Shown: positions 51,967 through 60,787 of the stretch, in pieces
Numbering within the stretch: position 1 is the first letter of the stretch
How the letters are laid out: every line of letters begins with the position of its first letter
Assembly (NCBI RefSeq): GCF_001426405.1
Contig: NZ_LMEP01000003.1
Coordinates: forward strand, 1 to 64,000
From: Streptomyces sp. Root1304
Lineage (GTDB): Bacteria > Actinomycetota > Actinomycetes > Streptomycetales > Streptomycetaceae
Direction: 5' to 3'
DNA: 64,000 bases
Notes under the pieces: generated by a model
The model's input: only the letters and a program-made list of their open reading frames with translations
Told to the model about the DNA's origin: nothing
The model's database searches: none
Program-made: the position numbers and the translations under genes

Positions 51967-52908
51967 ATGCCCCTCGTCTCCTCCCGCACCCGCCTCGCCA
52001 CCCTCTCCGCCCTCACCGCGCTGGGCGCCTTCGTCTCCGTCGGCACGGCGACCGCGGCCTCTCCCCAGCTGAACGGCTCCTGGGCCCCGTTCGACCGCTG
52101 CCCGGTCGACGCCCCCGCGATGCTCGCCGCCGACGGCCTCGACCAGGCGCCGCAGTGCGTGTCCTCCTCGTCCGCCAGCGGCTCCATCAAGCTCGGCAAC
52201 ACGACCGTGGTCACCGGGAGGACGAACCTCCAGATCGGCGTGATCCAGAACGCCGACGGCACCAACACGGTCGTCGGGCCGCCCGCCGGCTCGCTCATCG
52301 CCGACTCCGCGACCGTCCCCGGCGGCCTGCTCGGGCTGATGTGTCCGAGCGACATCCCGTTCATCACCGACATCTGCCGGCAGCTGACGGACGCGAACCT
52401 CAACAAGATCACGGCCACCGTGGAATCGGTCGGCACGCCCTCGCAGTTCGACCAGATCGCGGGCGTCCTCACCGACATGCCGATCGTGCGGATCCCGGTC
52501 CGCATCCACCTCCAGAACCCGTTCCTCGGCAGCAACTGCTACATCGGCACGGCGTCCAACCCGATCATGCTGCGCCCGAGCAACCTCACCTCCCCCGACT
52601 TCTCCGTCGAGCGCTTCAACGGCGACGGCACCCCGAACGAGGAGGGCGACCTCAGCCGCCTGAACATCCTCGGCTCCACCCAGACCGACAAGACCTTCGC
52701 CGTCCCCGGCGCCAGCGGCTGCGGCCTGGGGCTCGGCCTGGTCAACGGCGCGGTCAACCTCAAGACCGGGCTGCCGGCCGCCGCCGGGAAGAACAGCATC
52801 ACGCTCAACAACACCCAGACCTACCTGACCGGTCTCTACGCCCCCGGCGTCGCCGCGCCCGACGCCGGCAAGGTCTTCGCTCAGAACTGGCACTCTGCCG
52901 TCAAGTAA
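51967..52908 (+). CDS. secreted protein, 313 aa, unknown function
   Basis: A 313-residue exported protein: signal peptide (LSALTALGAFVSVGTATAA), then a beta-rich domain with several paired Cys (DRCPVD, PQCVSSS, LMCPSD, DICRQL, SNCYIG, SGCGLGLG) and repeated Gly/Asn/Thr-rich strands. No catalytic motif recognised. It follows the DUF6801 gene by 55 bp and precedes the PucR gene, so the three secreted genes probably form one transcript. Confidence 0.82.
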   Translation: MPLVSSRTRLATLSALTALGAFVSVGTATAASPQLNGSWAPFDRCPVDAPAMLAADGLDQAPQCVSSSSASGSIKLGNTTVVTGRTNLQIGVIQNADGTNTVVGPPAGSLIADSATVPGGLLGLMCPSDIPFITDICRQLTDANLNKITATVESVGTPSQFDQIAGVLTDMPIVRIPVRIHLQNPFLGSNCYIGTASNPIMLRPSNLTSPDFSVERFNGDGTPNEEGDLSRLNILGSTQTDKTFAVPGASGCGLGLGLVNGAVNLKTGLPAAAGKNSITLNNTQTYLTGLYAPGVAAPDAGKVFAQNWHSAVK

Positions 52909-53124
52909 CGGCCACCCAGGGGCGATTACCGGCCGAGTCGACTCCACAGAGCCCTGCGGGCGGATCTACTCCTGCTCAAGTTGTGTACAGCACACAGCAG
53001 TTGTCCTAGCTTCAGCAGTCAACGTCGGTACGTAACCGACGGCAACGGCGGCGCCCTCCGCACCAGGTCGGGCGCCGCACCGCCGCTCCCCCACCGGTCA
53101 CGTAGCAGAGCAAGGGATCGGTTC

Positions 53125-54336
53125 ATGCCCGCAACCACACAGACACCGCACATCGGTGAACCGCTCGATCCACTCCCCCGGGAGTTCGCCGCCCTGATGA
53201 GACCGGAGATCCCGGGCCTGATCAAGGAGATCGGCGTGGAGGTCCAGCGGGCCTACCCCGTGTACGCCCACCTCTTCAAGGGACCCCACTCGGACGCGAT
53301 CCGGCTGGGCGTGGAGCAGGCGCTCGCGGCGTTCGTGGAACGGGTCGCGGACCCCGGGCGGAACTCGGCGCTCCGGGACGAACTGCTGCGCAAGTTCGGC
53401 CGGGTGGAGGCCTACGAGGGCCGGGACCTCGACACCCTGCAGGGCGCGTACCGCCTCGGCGCGCGCATCGCGTTACGGCGGGCCAAGAGCATCGGCCGCA
53501 CGTACAACCTCTCCCCCACGCTGATCCTGGCCTTCGCCGACGCCCTCTTCGCCTACGTCGACGAACTGGAGTCCCTCTCCCGCGAGGGCTATCTGATGGT
53601 CCAGGCCCGAGCGGTGACCGATGTGGCGGCGCTGCGAAGACAGTTGCTCCACCTCGTCGTCGCCGGCCCCCCGCTCCCCCGGGCCACCATCGCCGAACTG
53701 TGCCAGGAGGCCTCCTGGCAGCTCCCCTCCGAATGCACCCTGGTGGCGCTCCGGCCCCCGGTCGCCGAACTCGTCCAGGCGGCCCTCGACCGTGACGTCC
53801 TCGCCGACCTCACGCTCCCCGAGCCGCACCTGCTCATCCCCGGCCCGCTCACCTCCGAGCGCCTCGCGATGCTCGGCTCCGCCCTGGCCGGCACCCCCGC
53901 CGCCATCGGCCCGACCGTGCCGGCCGCGCAGGCCGCGCACTCCATCCGCTGGGCGCGGCGCGTCCTCCAGCTCATCGACGACGGCATCGTGCCGGACGCC
54001 CCCGTCGTGCACTGCGAGGACCACCTGACAACGTTGTGGCTGCTGTCCGACCCGGCACTCGTCGCCCATCTCACCCGGCGCGAACTGGCCCCGCTGGACA
54101 GTCTGTCCGGCACCCGGCGGGAGCGGCTGATCGAGACGCTGCGCGTCCACATCTCGACCCGCGCCCCCGCCGAACAGGTCGGCGAGATGCTGGGCGTGCA
54201 CGCCCAGACGGTCCGCTACCGCCTGCGGAACCTGGACAACCACTTCGGCGACCGGCTGCTCGACCCCGACCACCGCTTCGCGCTCGAAGCGGCCCTCCGC
54301 TCACTGCACCTCCAGAACGGGAAACGGGCGGACTGA
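53125..54336 (+). CDS. PucR-type transcriptional regulator
   Basis: A 403-residue regulator with the PucR C-terminal HTH_30 domain: LIETLRVHISTRAPAEQVGEM, then LGVHAQTVRYRLRNLDNHFG (about residues 345-390). The N-terminal half is a helical region (VEVQRAYPVYAHLF) resembling the RsbR/globin-like sensing part of actinobacterial members, with no known ligand. ATG 53125; upstream is a 216-bp gap with TTGTGT/TAGCTT boxes spaced 20 nt, too long for confidence. As the last gene of the secreted triad it is the prime candidate to control it. Confidence 0.86.
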   Translation: MPATTQTPHIGEPLDPLPREFAALMRPEIPGLIKEIGVEVQRAYPVYAHLFKGPHSDAIRLGVEQALAAFVERVADPGRNSALRDELLRKFGRVEAYEGRDLDTLQGAYRLGARIALRRAKSIGRTYNLSPTLILAFADALFAYVDELESLSREGYLMVQARAVTDVAALRRQLLHLVVAGPPLPRATIAELCQEASWQLPSECTLVALRPPVAELVQAALDRDVLADLTLPEPHLLIPGPLTSERLAMLGSALAGTPAAIGPTVPAAQAAHSIRWARRVLQLIDDGIVPDAPVVHCEDHLTTLWLLSDPALVAHLTRRELAPLDSLSGTRRERLIETLRVHISTRAPAEQVGEMLGVHAQTVRYRLRNLDNHFGDRLLDPDHRFALEAALRSLHLQNGKRAD

Positions 54337-54363
54337 GCCCGCGCCGGGCGGCCGCCCGCGGTC

Positions 54364-55737
54364 CTACGCCCGACGGGGACGGAGGCGGCAGCGGGCCGGG
54401 CCGGCCGCCTGGAGGGTGATCGCGGACGTGACCGGCACCTCGGTGTCGATCGCCTCGAAGTCGTACCGCTGGAGGAGCATCGCGAGGGCGATCACCGATT
54501 CCAGCATCGAGAAGTGCTGGCCGATGCAGGCGCGCGGACCGCCGCCGAAGGGGAACCAGGCGTACCGGGGGCGGGCCGCCTCCGCCTCGGGGGTGAAGCG
54601 GTCCGGGTCGAAGCGCTCCGCGTCCTCCCAGTAGTCCGGGTGGCGGTGGGTGACCCAGGGAGCGACGATCACGTCCGCGCCGGCCGGGATGGTGACGCCG
54701 CCGACCTCGGTGGCGGCGACGGCGCGGCGCCCGATGACCGGGGCGGCCGGGAAGAGCCGCATGGCCTCCTTGAGGACCCGGGTGACGTACGGCAGCGCGT
54801 CGAGGTCTGCGGCGCCGGGGTCCCTGCCTTCCAGCACCCGGTCGACCTCCTCGTGGGCCCGCTTGCGCTCCTCCGGGTGGAGGGCGAGCAGGTGGAGGGC
54901 GAAGCCGAGGGAGGTGGCGGTGGTCTCGTGCCCGGCGAGCAGGAAGACGAGGACCTGCTCGCGCAGTTCGGTCGCGTCGAAGCTGCCGTCCTCGGCGCTC
55001 TCCGCCTCCACGAGCAGGGTGAGGAGGTCGTCGCCGTCGCCGGGGGCCCGGCCGGCGCCCCGGCGTTCGGCGATGATGCGGTCGCAGACCTCGTACAGCG
55101 CCCGGTGGACTCCGGCCGCGCGGCGGTTGCCGGGGGTGGGCCAGTCGCGGGGCACGTTGAGCGGGGAGTAGCCCCGGCGCAGCACGTAGGCGCCGAGTTC
55201 CGGGAAGCTCTTCTCGACGATCTCGACGGCTTCGTCGACGTCGGTGCCGAAGAGGATGCGGGCGACGGCGCGCAGGGCGAGGCGGGCCATCTCCTGGAGG
55301 ACGTCGACGGATTCGGCGCCGCTGTCCTGCCACTCCCCGGCGAGGTGGGCGACCTCGGTGGCGACGGCCGAGGCGTAGCCGTCGACGCGGCGGCGGGTGA
55401 AGAGGGGCTGGACGAGCCGGCGCTGACGGAGGTAGTCCTCGTCCTGGCTGGTGAGCAGGCCGTTGCCGAAGGACTCGCGTACCTCCTGGTAGAAGGCGTT
55501 GTCCTTGCGGAAGTTGGCCGATTCGCCGGCGAGGACCTGCTGTGCGCCGTCGGCGGAGAAGACGCCGTACACGGTGGCGCGGATGCCGGGCGGTCCGGCG
55601 GATATGCGGACCACGTCGCCGTGCTCGCGCCGGGCTCGCAGAAAGGTCGCCAGGGAGTCGTTCTTGAGGTCGAACAGGGAACCGAGCAGGGGCAGTCCCG
55701 CGAGTTCGGGTGCTTCGGTACCGGTGGTGACGGTCAT
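54364..55737 (-). CDS. cytochrome P450
   Basis: A 457-residue heme monooxygenase. The I-helix oxygen-binding motif is AGHETTATSLGF, the ExxR motif EAMRLFP, the PERF-like region FDPDRFTPE, and the heme loop FGGGPRACIGQHF with axial Cys404. The long, eukaryote-like organisation with FGGGPRACIG resembles CYP102/fatty-acid type P450s more than short bacterial class I. No ferredoxin or reductase gene is adjacent. GAGGGG upstream supports ATG 55735-55737. Substrate unknown; fatty acids or other hydrophobic molecules are plausible. Confidence 0.93.
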   Translation of the reverse strand: MTVTTGTEAPELAGLPLLGSLFDLKNDSLATFLRARREHGDVVRISAGPPGIRATVYGVFSADGAQQVLAGESANFRKDNAFYQEVRESFGNGLLTSQDEDYLRQRRLVQPLFTRRRVDGYASAVATEVAHLAGEWQDSGAESVDVLQEMARLALRAVARILFGTDVDEAVEIVEKSFPELGAYVLRRGYSPLNVPRDWPTPGNRRAAGVHRALYEVCDRIIAERRGAGRAPGDGDDLLTLLVEAESAEDGSFDATELREQVLVFLLAGHETTATSLGFALHLLALHPEERKRAHEEVDRVLEGRDPGAADLDALPYVTRVLKEAMRLFPAAPVIGRRAVAATEVGGVTIPAGADVIVAPWVTHRHPDYWEDAERFDPDRFTPEAEAARPRYAWFPFGGGPRACIGQHFSMLESVIALAMLLQRYDFEAIDTEVPVTSAITLQAAGPARCRLRPRRA

Positions 55738-55879
55738 GGACGGTTCCCCTCGGTCGGCGGATGCGCAGCGATTGTCCCGCAGCAAGTGACTCACGGGTAG
55801 ATCCGTCCGAACAGCGGTCCGAATCTGGCCGGTTGGCTCGAACAGGGCGATTGTCAGTGCCGTCTGCGAGGCTCGGAGG

Positions 55880-56374
55880 ATGGAGCGAACCGTCCCGCCG
55901 GCACCGTCCGAGCGACCCGAGATGACCCTGCAACTGACCATCGACTGTGCCGAGCCGCAGCGGCTGGTGCCCTTCTGGCTGGAGGCCCTGCGGTACATCC
56001 CCGATCCGCCGCCCGCGGGCCACGCCACCTGGCGGGCGTACTGGGAGGCGATCGGCGTCCCCGAGGACGAGCTGGCCGACGGTGCCGGAGAGCTGCCGGA
56101 ATCCATCGTGGACCCCGAGGGCGTGGGCCCGCGCGTCTGGTTCCAGCAGGTGCCCGAGCCGAAGACCGTCAAGAACCGCGTCCATCTGGACCTCAAGGTC
56201 GGCGGCGGCCGTGACGTCCCGCTGGCCCTGCGCCGGGAGCGGGTCGACGGCGAGGTGGCCCGCCTGACGGCCCTGGGCGCGACGATCCTGTACGCGATGG
56301 ACGAGCCCAACGGCATGGACTACTACGCGGTGGTCCTCCAGGACCCGGAGGGCAACGAGTTCTGCCTCGTATGA
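55880..56374 (+). CDS. VOC (glyoxalase-fold) family protein
   Basis: A 164-residue protein of the vicinal oxygen chelate fold: LTIDCAEPQRLVPFWLEAL at the start, HLDLKVGG and, at the end, DPEGNEFCLV. These small metalloenzymes cover many activities from glyoxalase to resistance proteins; this one resembles the uncharacterised Glyoxalase_6 type. Start 55880 is given, but GGAGG directly abuts it, so ATG 55922, where similarity begins, may be the true start. It diverges from the P450. Confidence 0.8.
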   Translation: MERTVPPAPSERPEMTLQLTIDCAEPQRLVPFWLEALRYIPDPPPAGHATWRAYWEAIGVPEDELADGAGELPESIVDPEGVGPRVWFQQVPEPKTVKNRVHLDLKVGGGRDVPLALRRERVDGEVARLTALGATILYAMDEPNGMDYYAVVLQDPEGNEFCLV

Positions 56375-56390
56375 GAGCGGGGGGCGCCGG

Positions 56391-57332
56391 TCACCAGGCG
56401 TGAACGGCCGGCGGCGCGTCGGGCCCGCAGCGCCGCCAGGCCTCGCCGAGTCGCGCGAGCCGGCCCGCGGCGGCGATCCCGCACAGGGACGCGACCCGGC
56501 CGCCGACGACCTCGAACGCCACGGCGCCCACGACCCGGTCGCCGACCACGGCGAGGACGGCCGGGGAGCCGTTGACCCGCACGATGTGGAACGCGGGTGA
56601 GCCCCCGGCCAGCCGCCGCTTCGCCGCCGTGGGCCGGAAGCCGGCCCGTACGTACGAGGCGACGCGCTCGGGCGTCGTGTACCGCAGCAGCCGCCGGGCG
56701 AGGCCGGCGCCGTCCGAGACCGCCGTCACGTCGGCGGTGAGCAGCGCCACCAGCCGCTCGGTACGCCCCGAGGCCGCGGCGGCGAGGAACTCCTCGACGA
56801 CCCGGCGCGCGGACGCGGGGTCGACCTCCTCGCCCCGGCGGCGCTCGGCGGCGATCCTGACCCGGGCCCGGTGGACGTGCTGCTGGCTGGCGGACTCGGT
56901 GATGTCGAGGATCCCGGCAATCTCGGCATGGGGGTACGAGAAGGCCTCGCGCAGCACATAGGCGGCGCGCTCGACGGGCGAGAGGCGCTCCATGAGGGTC
57001 AGTACGGCCAGGGAGACCGATTCGCGCTGCTCGAAGGTGGCGGCGGGGCCGAGCATCGGGTCGCCGTCGAGCAGCGGCTCGGGCAGCCAGGCCCCGGCCG
57101 CGCGCTCGTGGCGGGCGTGCGCCGAGCGGAGCCGGTCGAGGCAGAGATGGGTGACGACCTTGGTCAGCCAGGCCTCCGGCACCTCGATCCGCGCACGGTC
57201 CGCGGCCTGCCAGCGCAGGAAGGCGTCCTGCACGGCGTCCTCGGCGTCGGCTGCCGAGCCGAGCAGTCGGTAGGCGAGCGACGCCAGCCGTCCCCGGCCT
57301 GCCTCGAACCGCTCGACGGTGTCAAGGTCCAT
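56391..57332 (-). CDS. ECF41-type RNA polymerase sigma factor
   Basis: A 313-residue sigma factor: sigma-2 region (LASLAYRLLGSAADAEDAVQDAFLRW, residues about 14-40), sigma-4 region (SYPHAEIAGILDITESASQQHVHRAR) and an extra C-terminal SnoaL-like domain of about 130 residues after GEEVDPASARRVVEEFL. That C-terminal domain defines the ECF41 group, where it acts as a built-in regulator in place of an anti-sigma factor. It starts 10 bp after the stop of the oxidoreductase gene, matching the known ECF41 pairing with carboxymuconolactone decarboxylase, oxidoreductase or epimerase genes. Confidence 0.9.
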   Translation of the reverse strand: MDLDTVERFEAGRGRLASLAYRLLGSAADAEDAVQDAFLRWQAADRARIEVPEAWLTKVVTHLCLDRLRSAHARHERAAGAWLPEPLLDGDPMLGPAATFEQRESVSLAVLTLMERLSPVERAAYVLREAFSYPHAEIAGILDITESASQQHVHRARVRIAAERRRGEEVDPASARRVVEEFLAAAASGRTERLVALLTADVTAVSDGAGLARRLLRYTTPERVASYVRAGFRPTAAKRRLAGGSPAFHIVRVNGSPAVLAVVGDRVVGAVAFEVVGGRVASLCGIAAAGRLARLGEAWRRCGPDAPPAVHAW

Positions 57333-57342
57333 GGGGCTCAGG

Positions 57343-58533
57343 CTAGACGGCGACGCGCTCGGCGGACCGGTCCGGTGCCGTGGTCGGGCCGCGCCTGCGC
57401 TTCGGCATGCCGAAGGTCGGGTGCGCGATGCCCCACGAGGCCCCCTTGAGCACGGCCGACTTGAGCCGCGCGGCGGGCCTGCCGCCCAGGTACCAGGACT
57501 TCGAGCGGGCGTCCCCGTCGACCATCTGGAAGATCGCGTCCCGCCGTCCGAGGCTGATGTGGTTGCCGTGGTGGGTGAGCGCGACGGCCGGGATCTCACC
57601 GCCTGTCAGACGCGCGATGATCGCGGCGGTGGCCCGCATGTTGGTGAGCCCGGCCGAGGCGCAGGACATCGGCAGCGGCCGTCCCTTGCCGTCGATCGCG
57701 TAGGCGCAGTCACCAGCGGCGTAGACGTCCGGGTGGGAGACCGAGCGCATGCTCCCGTCGACGACGATCCGGCCGGTCGCGGAGACCTCCAGTCCGGCGG
57801 CGGCCGCGAGGGGGTGCACGGCGAAACCGGCGGACCACACGGTCACGTCGGCCGGGAGGGAGGTGCCGTCGGCCGTGAGTGCCCGCGCCGGCTCGACGGC
57901 GGTGATGTCGGTGTGCTCGTGGACGGTGACGCCGAGCCGGTCGAACGCCCGGCGGAGGTGGCGGCGGGCCTTCGGGGAGAGCCAGGCGCCCGGTTCACCG
58001 CGGGCGGCGAGCGCCACCGTGAGATCGGGCCGGGACTCGGCGAACTCGGTGGCGGTCTCGATGCCGGTCAGCCCCTCACCTACGACGAGCACGGTCCCGC
58101 CCGCGCTCAGGTCCGCCAGGCGCTCGCGCAGCCGCAGCGCCGAGTCCCGGCCGGTCACGTCGAAGGCGTGCTCGGCCACGCCCGGGACGCCGTGGTCGGC
58201 GACGGAGCTGCCGAGCGCGTGGAGCAGCGTGTCGTACGGCAGCTCGCGGGCGCCCTCGCCGCCCTCCACGGCGACGGTACGGCGCTCAGGGTCGATGCCC
58301 GTGACCCGTCCGAGGCGCAGCCGCACCCCGGTGCCCGCGAACACCTCGTCGAGCGTGCGGACCGCGAGGTCCTGGCCGCTCGCGAGCTGGTGGAGCCGCA
58401 TCCGCTCGACGAACTCGGGCACGGCGTTGACCACGGTGATCTCGGTGTCGGCGGGCGAGAGCCGCCGGGCGAGGTTCCCGGCGGCGAAGGCCCCGGCGTA
58501 GCCGGCGCCGAGGACGACGATGCGGTGCTTCAT
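57343..58533 (-). CDS. FAD-dependent NAD(P)H oxidoreductase, NDH-2-like, ECF41 partner
   Basis: A 396-residue flavoprotein of the pyridine-nucleotide disulphide oxidoreductase fold. FAD motif VVLGAGYAGAFAAGNLAR at residue 5, NAD(P) motif VLVVGEGLTGIETATEFAE around 155, and DVYAAGDCAY as the second FAD site near 290. It resembles type II NADH dehydrogenases. AGGAG lies 8 nt upstream of ATG 58533. Upstream is a promoter fitting the ECF41 target pattern, so it is likely transcribed with, and by, the sigma factor that follows. Confidence 0.9.
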   Translation of the reverse strand: MKHRIVVLGAGYAGAFAAGNLARRLSPADTEITVVNAVPEFVERMRLHQLASGQDLAVRTLDEVFAGTGVRLRLGRVTGIDPERRTVAVEGGEGARELPYDTLLHALGSSVADHGVPGVAEHAFDVTGRDSALRLRERLADLSAGGTVLVVGEGLTGIETATEFAESRPDLTVALAARGEPGAWLSPKARRHLRRAFDRLGVTVHEHTDITAVEPARALTADGTSLPADVTVWSAGFAVHPLAAAAGLEVSATGRIVVDGSMRSVSHPDVYAAGDCAYAIDGKGRPLPMSCASAGLTNMRATAAIIARLTGGEIPAVALTHHGNHISLGRRDAIFQMVDGDARSKSWYLGGRPAARLKSAVLKGASWGIAHPTFGMPKRRRGPTTAPDRSAERVAV

Positions 58534-58545
58534 GGCGTTGCTCCT

Positions 58546-58574
58546 GTCTCGTTCGCGTGTGCCTTGAACGAGAC
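58546..58574. repeat. 9-bp inverted repeat in the ECF41 promoter leader
   Basis: GTCTCGTTC (58546-58554) and GAACGAGAC (58566-58574) are perfect inverted arms around an 11-nt spacer. On the minus strand the repeat covers the -10 box and the 5' untranslated region, so it could be an operator or a small leader hairpin. Confidence 0.65.
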
Positions 58575-58593
58575 GGCGCCCCGGTTCCTGACA
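58567..58593 (-). promoter_or_regulatory. probable ECF41-dependent promoter
   Basis: Read on the minus strand, TGTCAGG (58593-58587) is followed after 16 nt by CGTT (58570-58567). The published ECF41 consensus as I recall it is TGTCACA-N16-CGTC; five of seven and three of four positions match with the exact spacing. The -10 lies 33 nt before the ATG of the oxidoreductase. Confidence 0.6.
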
Positions 58594-58660
58594 GGGGCCG
58601 GGTGTGACCCCGGTCACCGCGCCGGGACGGGTTCCGGGCGCGGGCCGGGGTGCCGCGACG

Positions 58661-58688
58661 CCGCCGGATCGCGTGGGCGATCCGGCGG
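58661..58688 (-). terminator. stem-loop terminator
   Basis: Perfect 12-bp arms CCGCCGGATCGC (58661-58672) and GCGATCCGGCGG (58677-58688) with a GTGG loop, 16 bp past the acyl-CoA dehydrogenase stop. Confidence 0.88.
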
Positions 58689-58704
58689 GGTCAGGCGGCT
58701 CGGG

Positions 58705-59922
58705 TCACTTCGCCAGGGCGCGGCTGATGACCATCCGCTGGATCTCGCTGGTGCCCTCGAAGATCGTGTAGATGGCCGCGTCGCGGTGCATCCGCTCCAC
58801 CGGGTACTCGCGGGTGTAGCCGTTGCCGCCGAGGATCTGGATGGCCTGGGCGGTGACCTTCTTGGCGACCTCGCTCGCGTAGAGCTTCGACATCGAGCCC
58901 TCGGCCGAGGTGAAGGGCTTGCCCGCCGTCGCCATCCAGGAGGCGCGCCAGACGAGGAGCCGGGCCGCGTCGATCTGGGTGGCCATGTCGGCGAGCTGGA
59001 AGGCGACGCCCTGGTTCTCGATGATCGGGCGGCCGAACTGGACGCGGGTCTTCGCGTAGTCGAGGGCGACCTCGTACGCGGCGCGGGCGGTGCCGACGGC
59101 CATCGCGCCGACCGCCGGGCGGGAGGCCTCGAAGGTGGCCATGGCGGCGTTCTTCACGCGCTCGCCGCCCCCGGCCTTCGCCTTCTCCCGGGCGCGGGCG
59201 AGGCGCTCGTCGAGCTTCTCCTTGCCGCCGAGGAGGCAGCCGCCGGGGACACGGACGTCCTCCAGGACGACCTCGGCGGTGTGGGAGGCGCGGATGCCGT
59301 GCTTCTGGAACTTCTGGCCCTGGGAGAGGCCCGGAGTGCCCGGCGGGACGATGAAGGAGGCGTGCCCCTTGGAGCCGAGTTCGGGGTCGACGACCGCGAC
59401 GACGACGTGGACGTTGGCGATGCCGCCGTTGGTCGCCCAGGTCTTGGTGCCGTTGAGCACCCACTCGTCCTTGGCCTCGTCGTAGACGGCACGGGTGCGC
59501 ATGGAGGCGACGTCCGATCCGGCGTCGGGCTCGGACGAGCAGAAGGCGGCGACCTTGACGTCGTCGGCGTCGCCGTACATCTGCGGGATCCAGGTGCCTA
59601 TCTGCTCCTCGGTGCCGTTGGCGAGGACGCCCACGGCGGCGAGGCCGGTGCCGACGATGGAGAGCGCGATGCCCGCGTCCCCCCAGAACAGCTCCTCCAT
59701 CGCCATCGGGATGCCGAGGCCGGTCGGGTCGAAGAACTGCTGGGCGTAGAAGTCGAGGGAATAGATGCCGAGCTTGGCCGCTTCCTGGATGATCGGCCAG
59801 GGGGTCTCCTCACGCTCGTCCCATTCGGCGGCCGCGGGCCGCATGACATCGGCGGCGAAGCCGTGCAGCCAGTCGCGGACCTGCTTCTGGTCCTCGTTGA
59901 GTTCGAGCGTGAACTCGCCCAT
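58705..59922 (-). CDS. acyl-CoA dehydrogenase
   Basis: A 405-residue flavoenzyme of fatty-acid or branched-chain acyl-CoA oxidation. Family blocks: AAFCSSEPDAGSDVASM, WVLNGTKTWATNGGIANV, KTRVQFGRPI, QILGGNGYTREYPVERMHRD and YTIFEGTSEIQRMVI with the catalytic Glu in FEGTSE. Length is standard. It is divergent from a TetR gene across an upstream palindrome, suggesting induction by an acyl-CoA or a precursor. Chain-length specificity is not readable. Confidence 0.94.
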   Translation of the reverse strand: MGEFTLELNEDQKQVRDWLHGFAADVMRPAAAEWDEREETPWPIIQEAAKLGIYSLDFYAQQFFDPTGLGIPMAMEELFWGDAGIALSIVGTGLAAVGVLANGTEEQIGTWIPQMYGDADDVKVAAFCSSEPDAGSDVASMRTRAVYDEAKDEWVLNGTKTWATNGGIANVHVVVAVVDPELGSKGHASFIVPPGTPGLSQGQKFQKHGIRASHTAEVVLEDVRVPGGCLLGGKEKLDERLARAREKAKAGGGERVKNAAMATFEASRPAVGAMAVGTARAAYEVALDYAKTRVQFGRPIIENQGVAFQLADMATQIDAARLLVWRASWMATAGKPFTSAEGSMSKLYASEVAKKVTAQAIQILGGNGYTREYPVERMHRDAAIYTIFEGTSEIQRMVISRALAK

Positions 59923-59949
59923 ACTTTCCCTCCCAGCAGTACGTTACTT

Positions 59950-59973
59950 CCGGTAACACCAGTCTGTTACCGG
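59950..59973. promoter_or_regulatory. 24-bp palindrome, probable TetR operator
   Basis: CCGGTAACA (59950-59958) and TGTTACCGG (59965-59973) are perfect 9-bp arms with a 6-nt spacer, just upstream of the acyl-CoA dehydrogenase start and facing the TetR gene. An additional GTTAC (59943-59947) extends the set of half-sites. Confidence 0.8.
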
Positions 59974-60086
59974 TGGGTAGAGGCTGTCAACCTGCGGTGG
60001 GACGGTTCGGCCCGACCGGCACCGGACGGCGACCGGGTGTTACGTTGCGAAGCCTCACGGAAACGCACGGGCGGGGAGACACGCTG

Positions 60087-60737
60087 ATGGACATCGCACA
60101 CCGGACCACCGACCGGCAGACGCCCGCCGAGCAGCGGCGGCGCGAACTGCTGGAGGCGGCGGACCGGGTGGTGCTCCGGGACGGCCCCAAGGCCTCCATG
60201 AACGCGATCGCGGCCGAGGCGGGCATCACCAAGCCGATCCTCTACCGCCACTTCGGCGACAAGGGCGGCCTGTACCGCGCCCTCGCCATCCGGCACACGG
60301 ACGCCCTCCTGGCCGCACTGCGGTCCGCCCTGGACGCGCCCGCCCCCGACCGCCGCCGCCGCGTCGAGGCCACCCTCGACACCTACCTCACCTCGATCGA
60401 GGCGATGCCCCAGGTCTACCGCTTCCTCATGCACCCCGCGGAGGAGCCGCACCAGACCGAGCAGGGCTTCGACGTCGGCCGGCACTCCGCCCCGCTGCTG
60501 CGCCGCATGGGCGAGGAGCTCGGCCAGGTCATCGCCGAGCGCGTCGACCTGGGCCCCGGCGCCGAGGTCCAGGCCCGGATCTGGGGGCACGGGATCGTCG
60601 GCATGATGCACGCGGCCGGCGACTGGTGGCTCGGCGAGCGCCCCTGCTCCCGCGCGGAACTCGTCCGCAGCCTGGCGGACCTCCTCTGGGGCCGGCTGGC
60701 CGCGGCGGACGACCTGCCGGGCGGACCGGGCTTCTGA
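60087..60737 (+). CDS. TetR-family transcriptional regulator
   Basis: A 216-residue regulator with a TetR N-terminal HTH (RRRELLEAADRVVLRDGP, then AIAAEAGITKPILYRHFGDK) and a C-terminal helical ligand-binding domain. GGGGAG precedes ATG 60087. Divergent from an acyl-CoA dehydrogenase with a shared palindrome, it probably represses both genes and responds to an acyl-CoA, like other fatty-acid-type TetRs. It ends 50 bp from the convergent deformylase gene. Confidence 0.92.
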   Translation: MDIAHRTTDRQTPAEQRRRELLEAADRVVLRDGPKASMNAIAAEAGITKPILYRHFGDKGGLYRALAIRHTDALLAALRSALDAPAPDRRRRVEATLDTYLTSIEAMPQVYRFLMHPAEEPHQTEQGFDVGRHSAPLLRRMGEELGQVIAERVDLGPGAEVQARIWGHGIVGMMHAAGDWWLGERPCSRAELVRSLADLLWGRLAAADDLPGGPGF

Positions 60738-60787
60738 CCCCGGGGCCGGGGCCCGAGCACGGAGCCCGGCCGTCGGAGCCCGGCCGC

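Noticed and set aside
52981-53012. Promoter TTGTGT...TAGCTT upstream of the PucR gene
   Set aside because: The 20-nt spacing is too long for a normal sigma70 promoter and no alternative pair fits better.
60761-60786. GGAGCCCGGCCG repeated twice between tetR and def
   Set aside because: A 12-bp direct repeat in GC-rich intergenic DNA with no structural or coding context.
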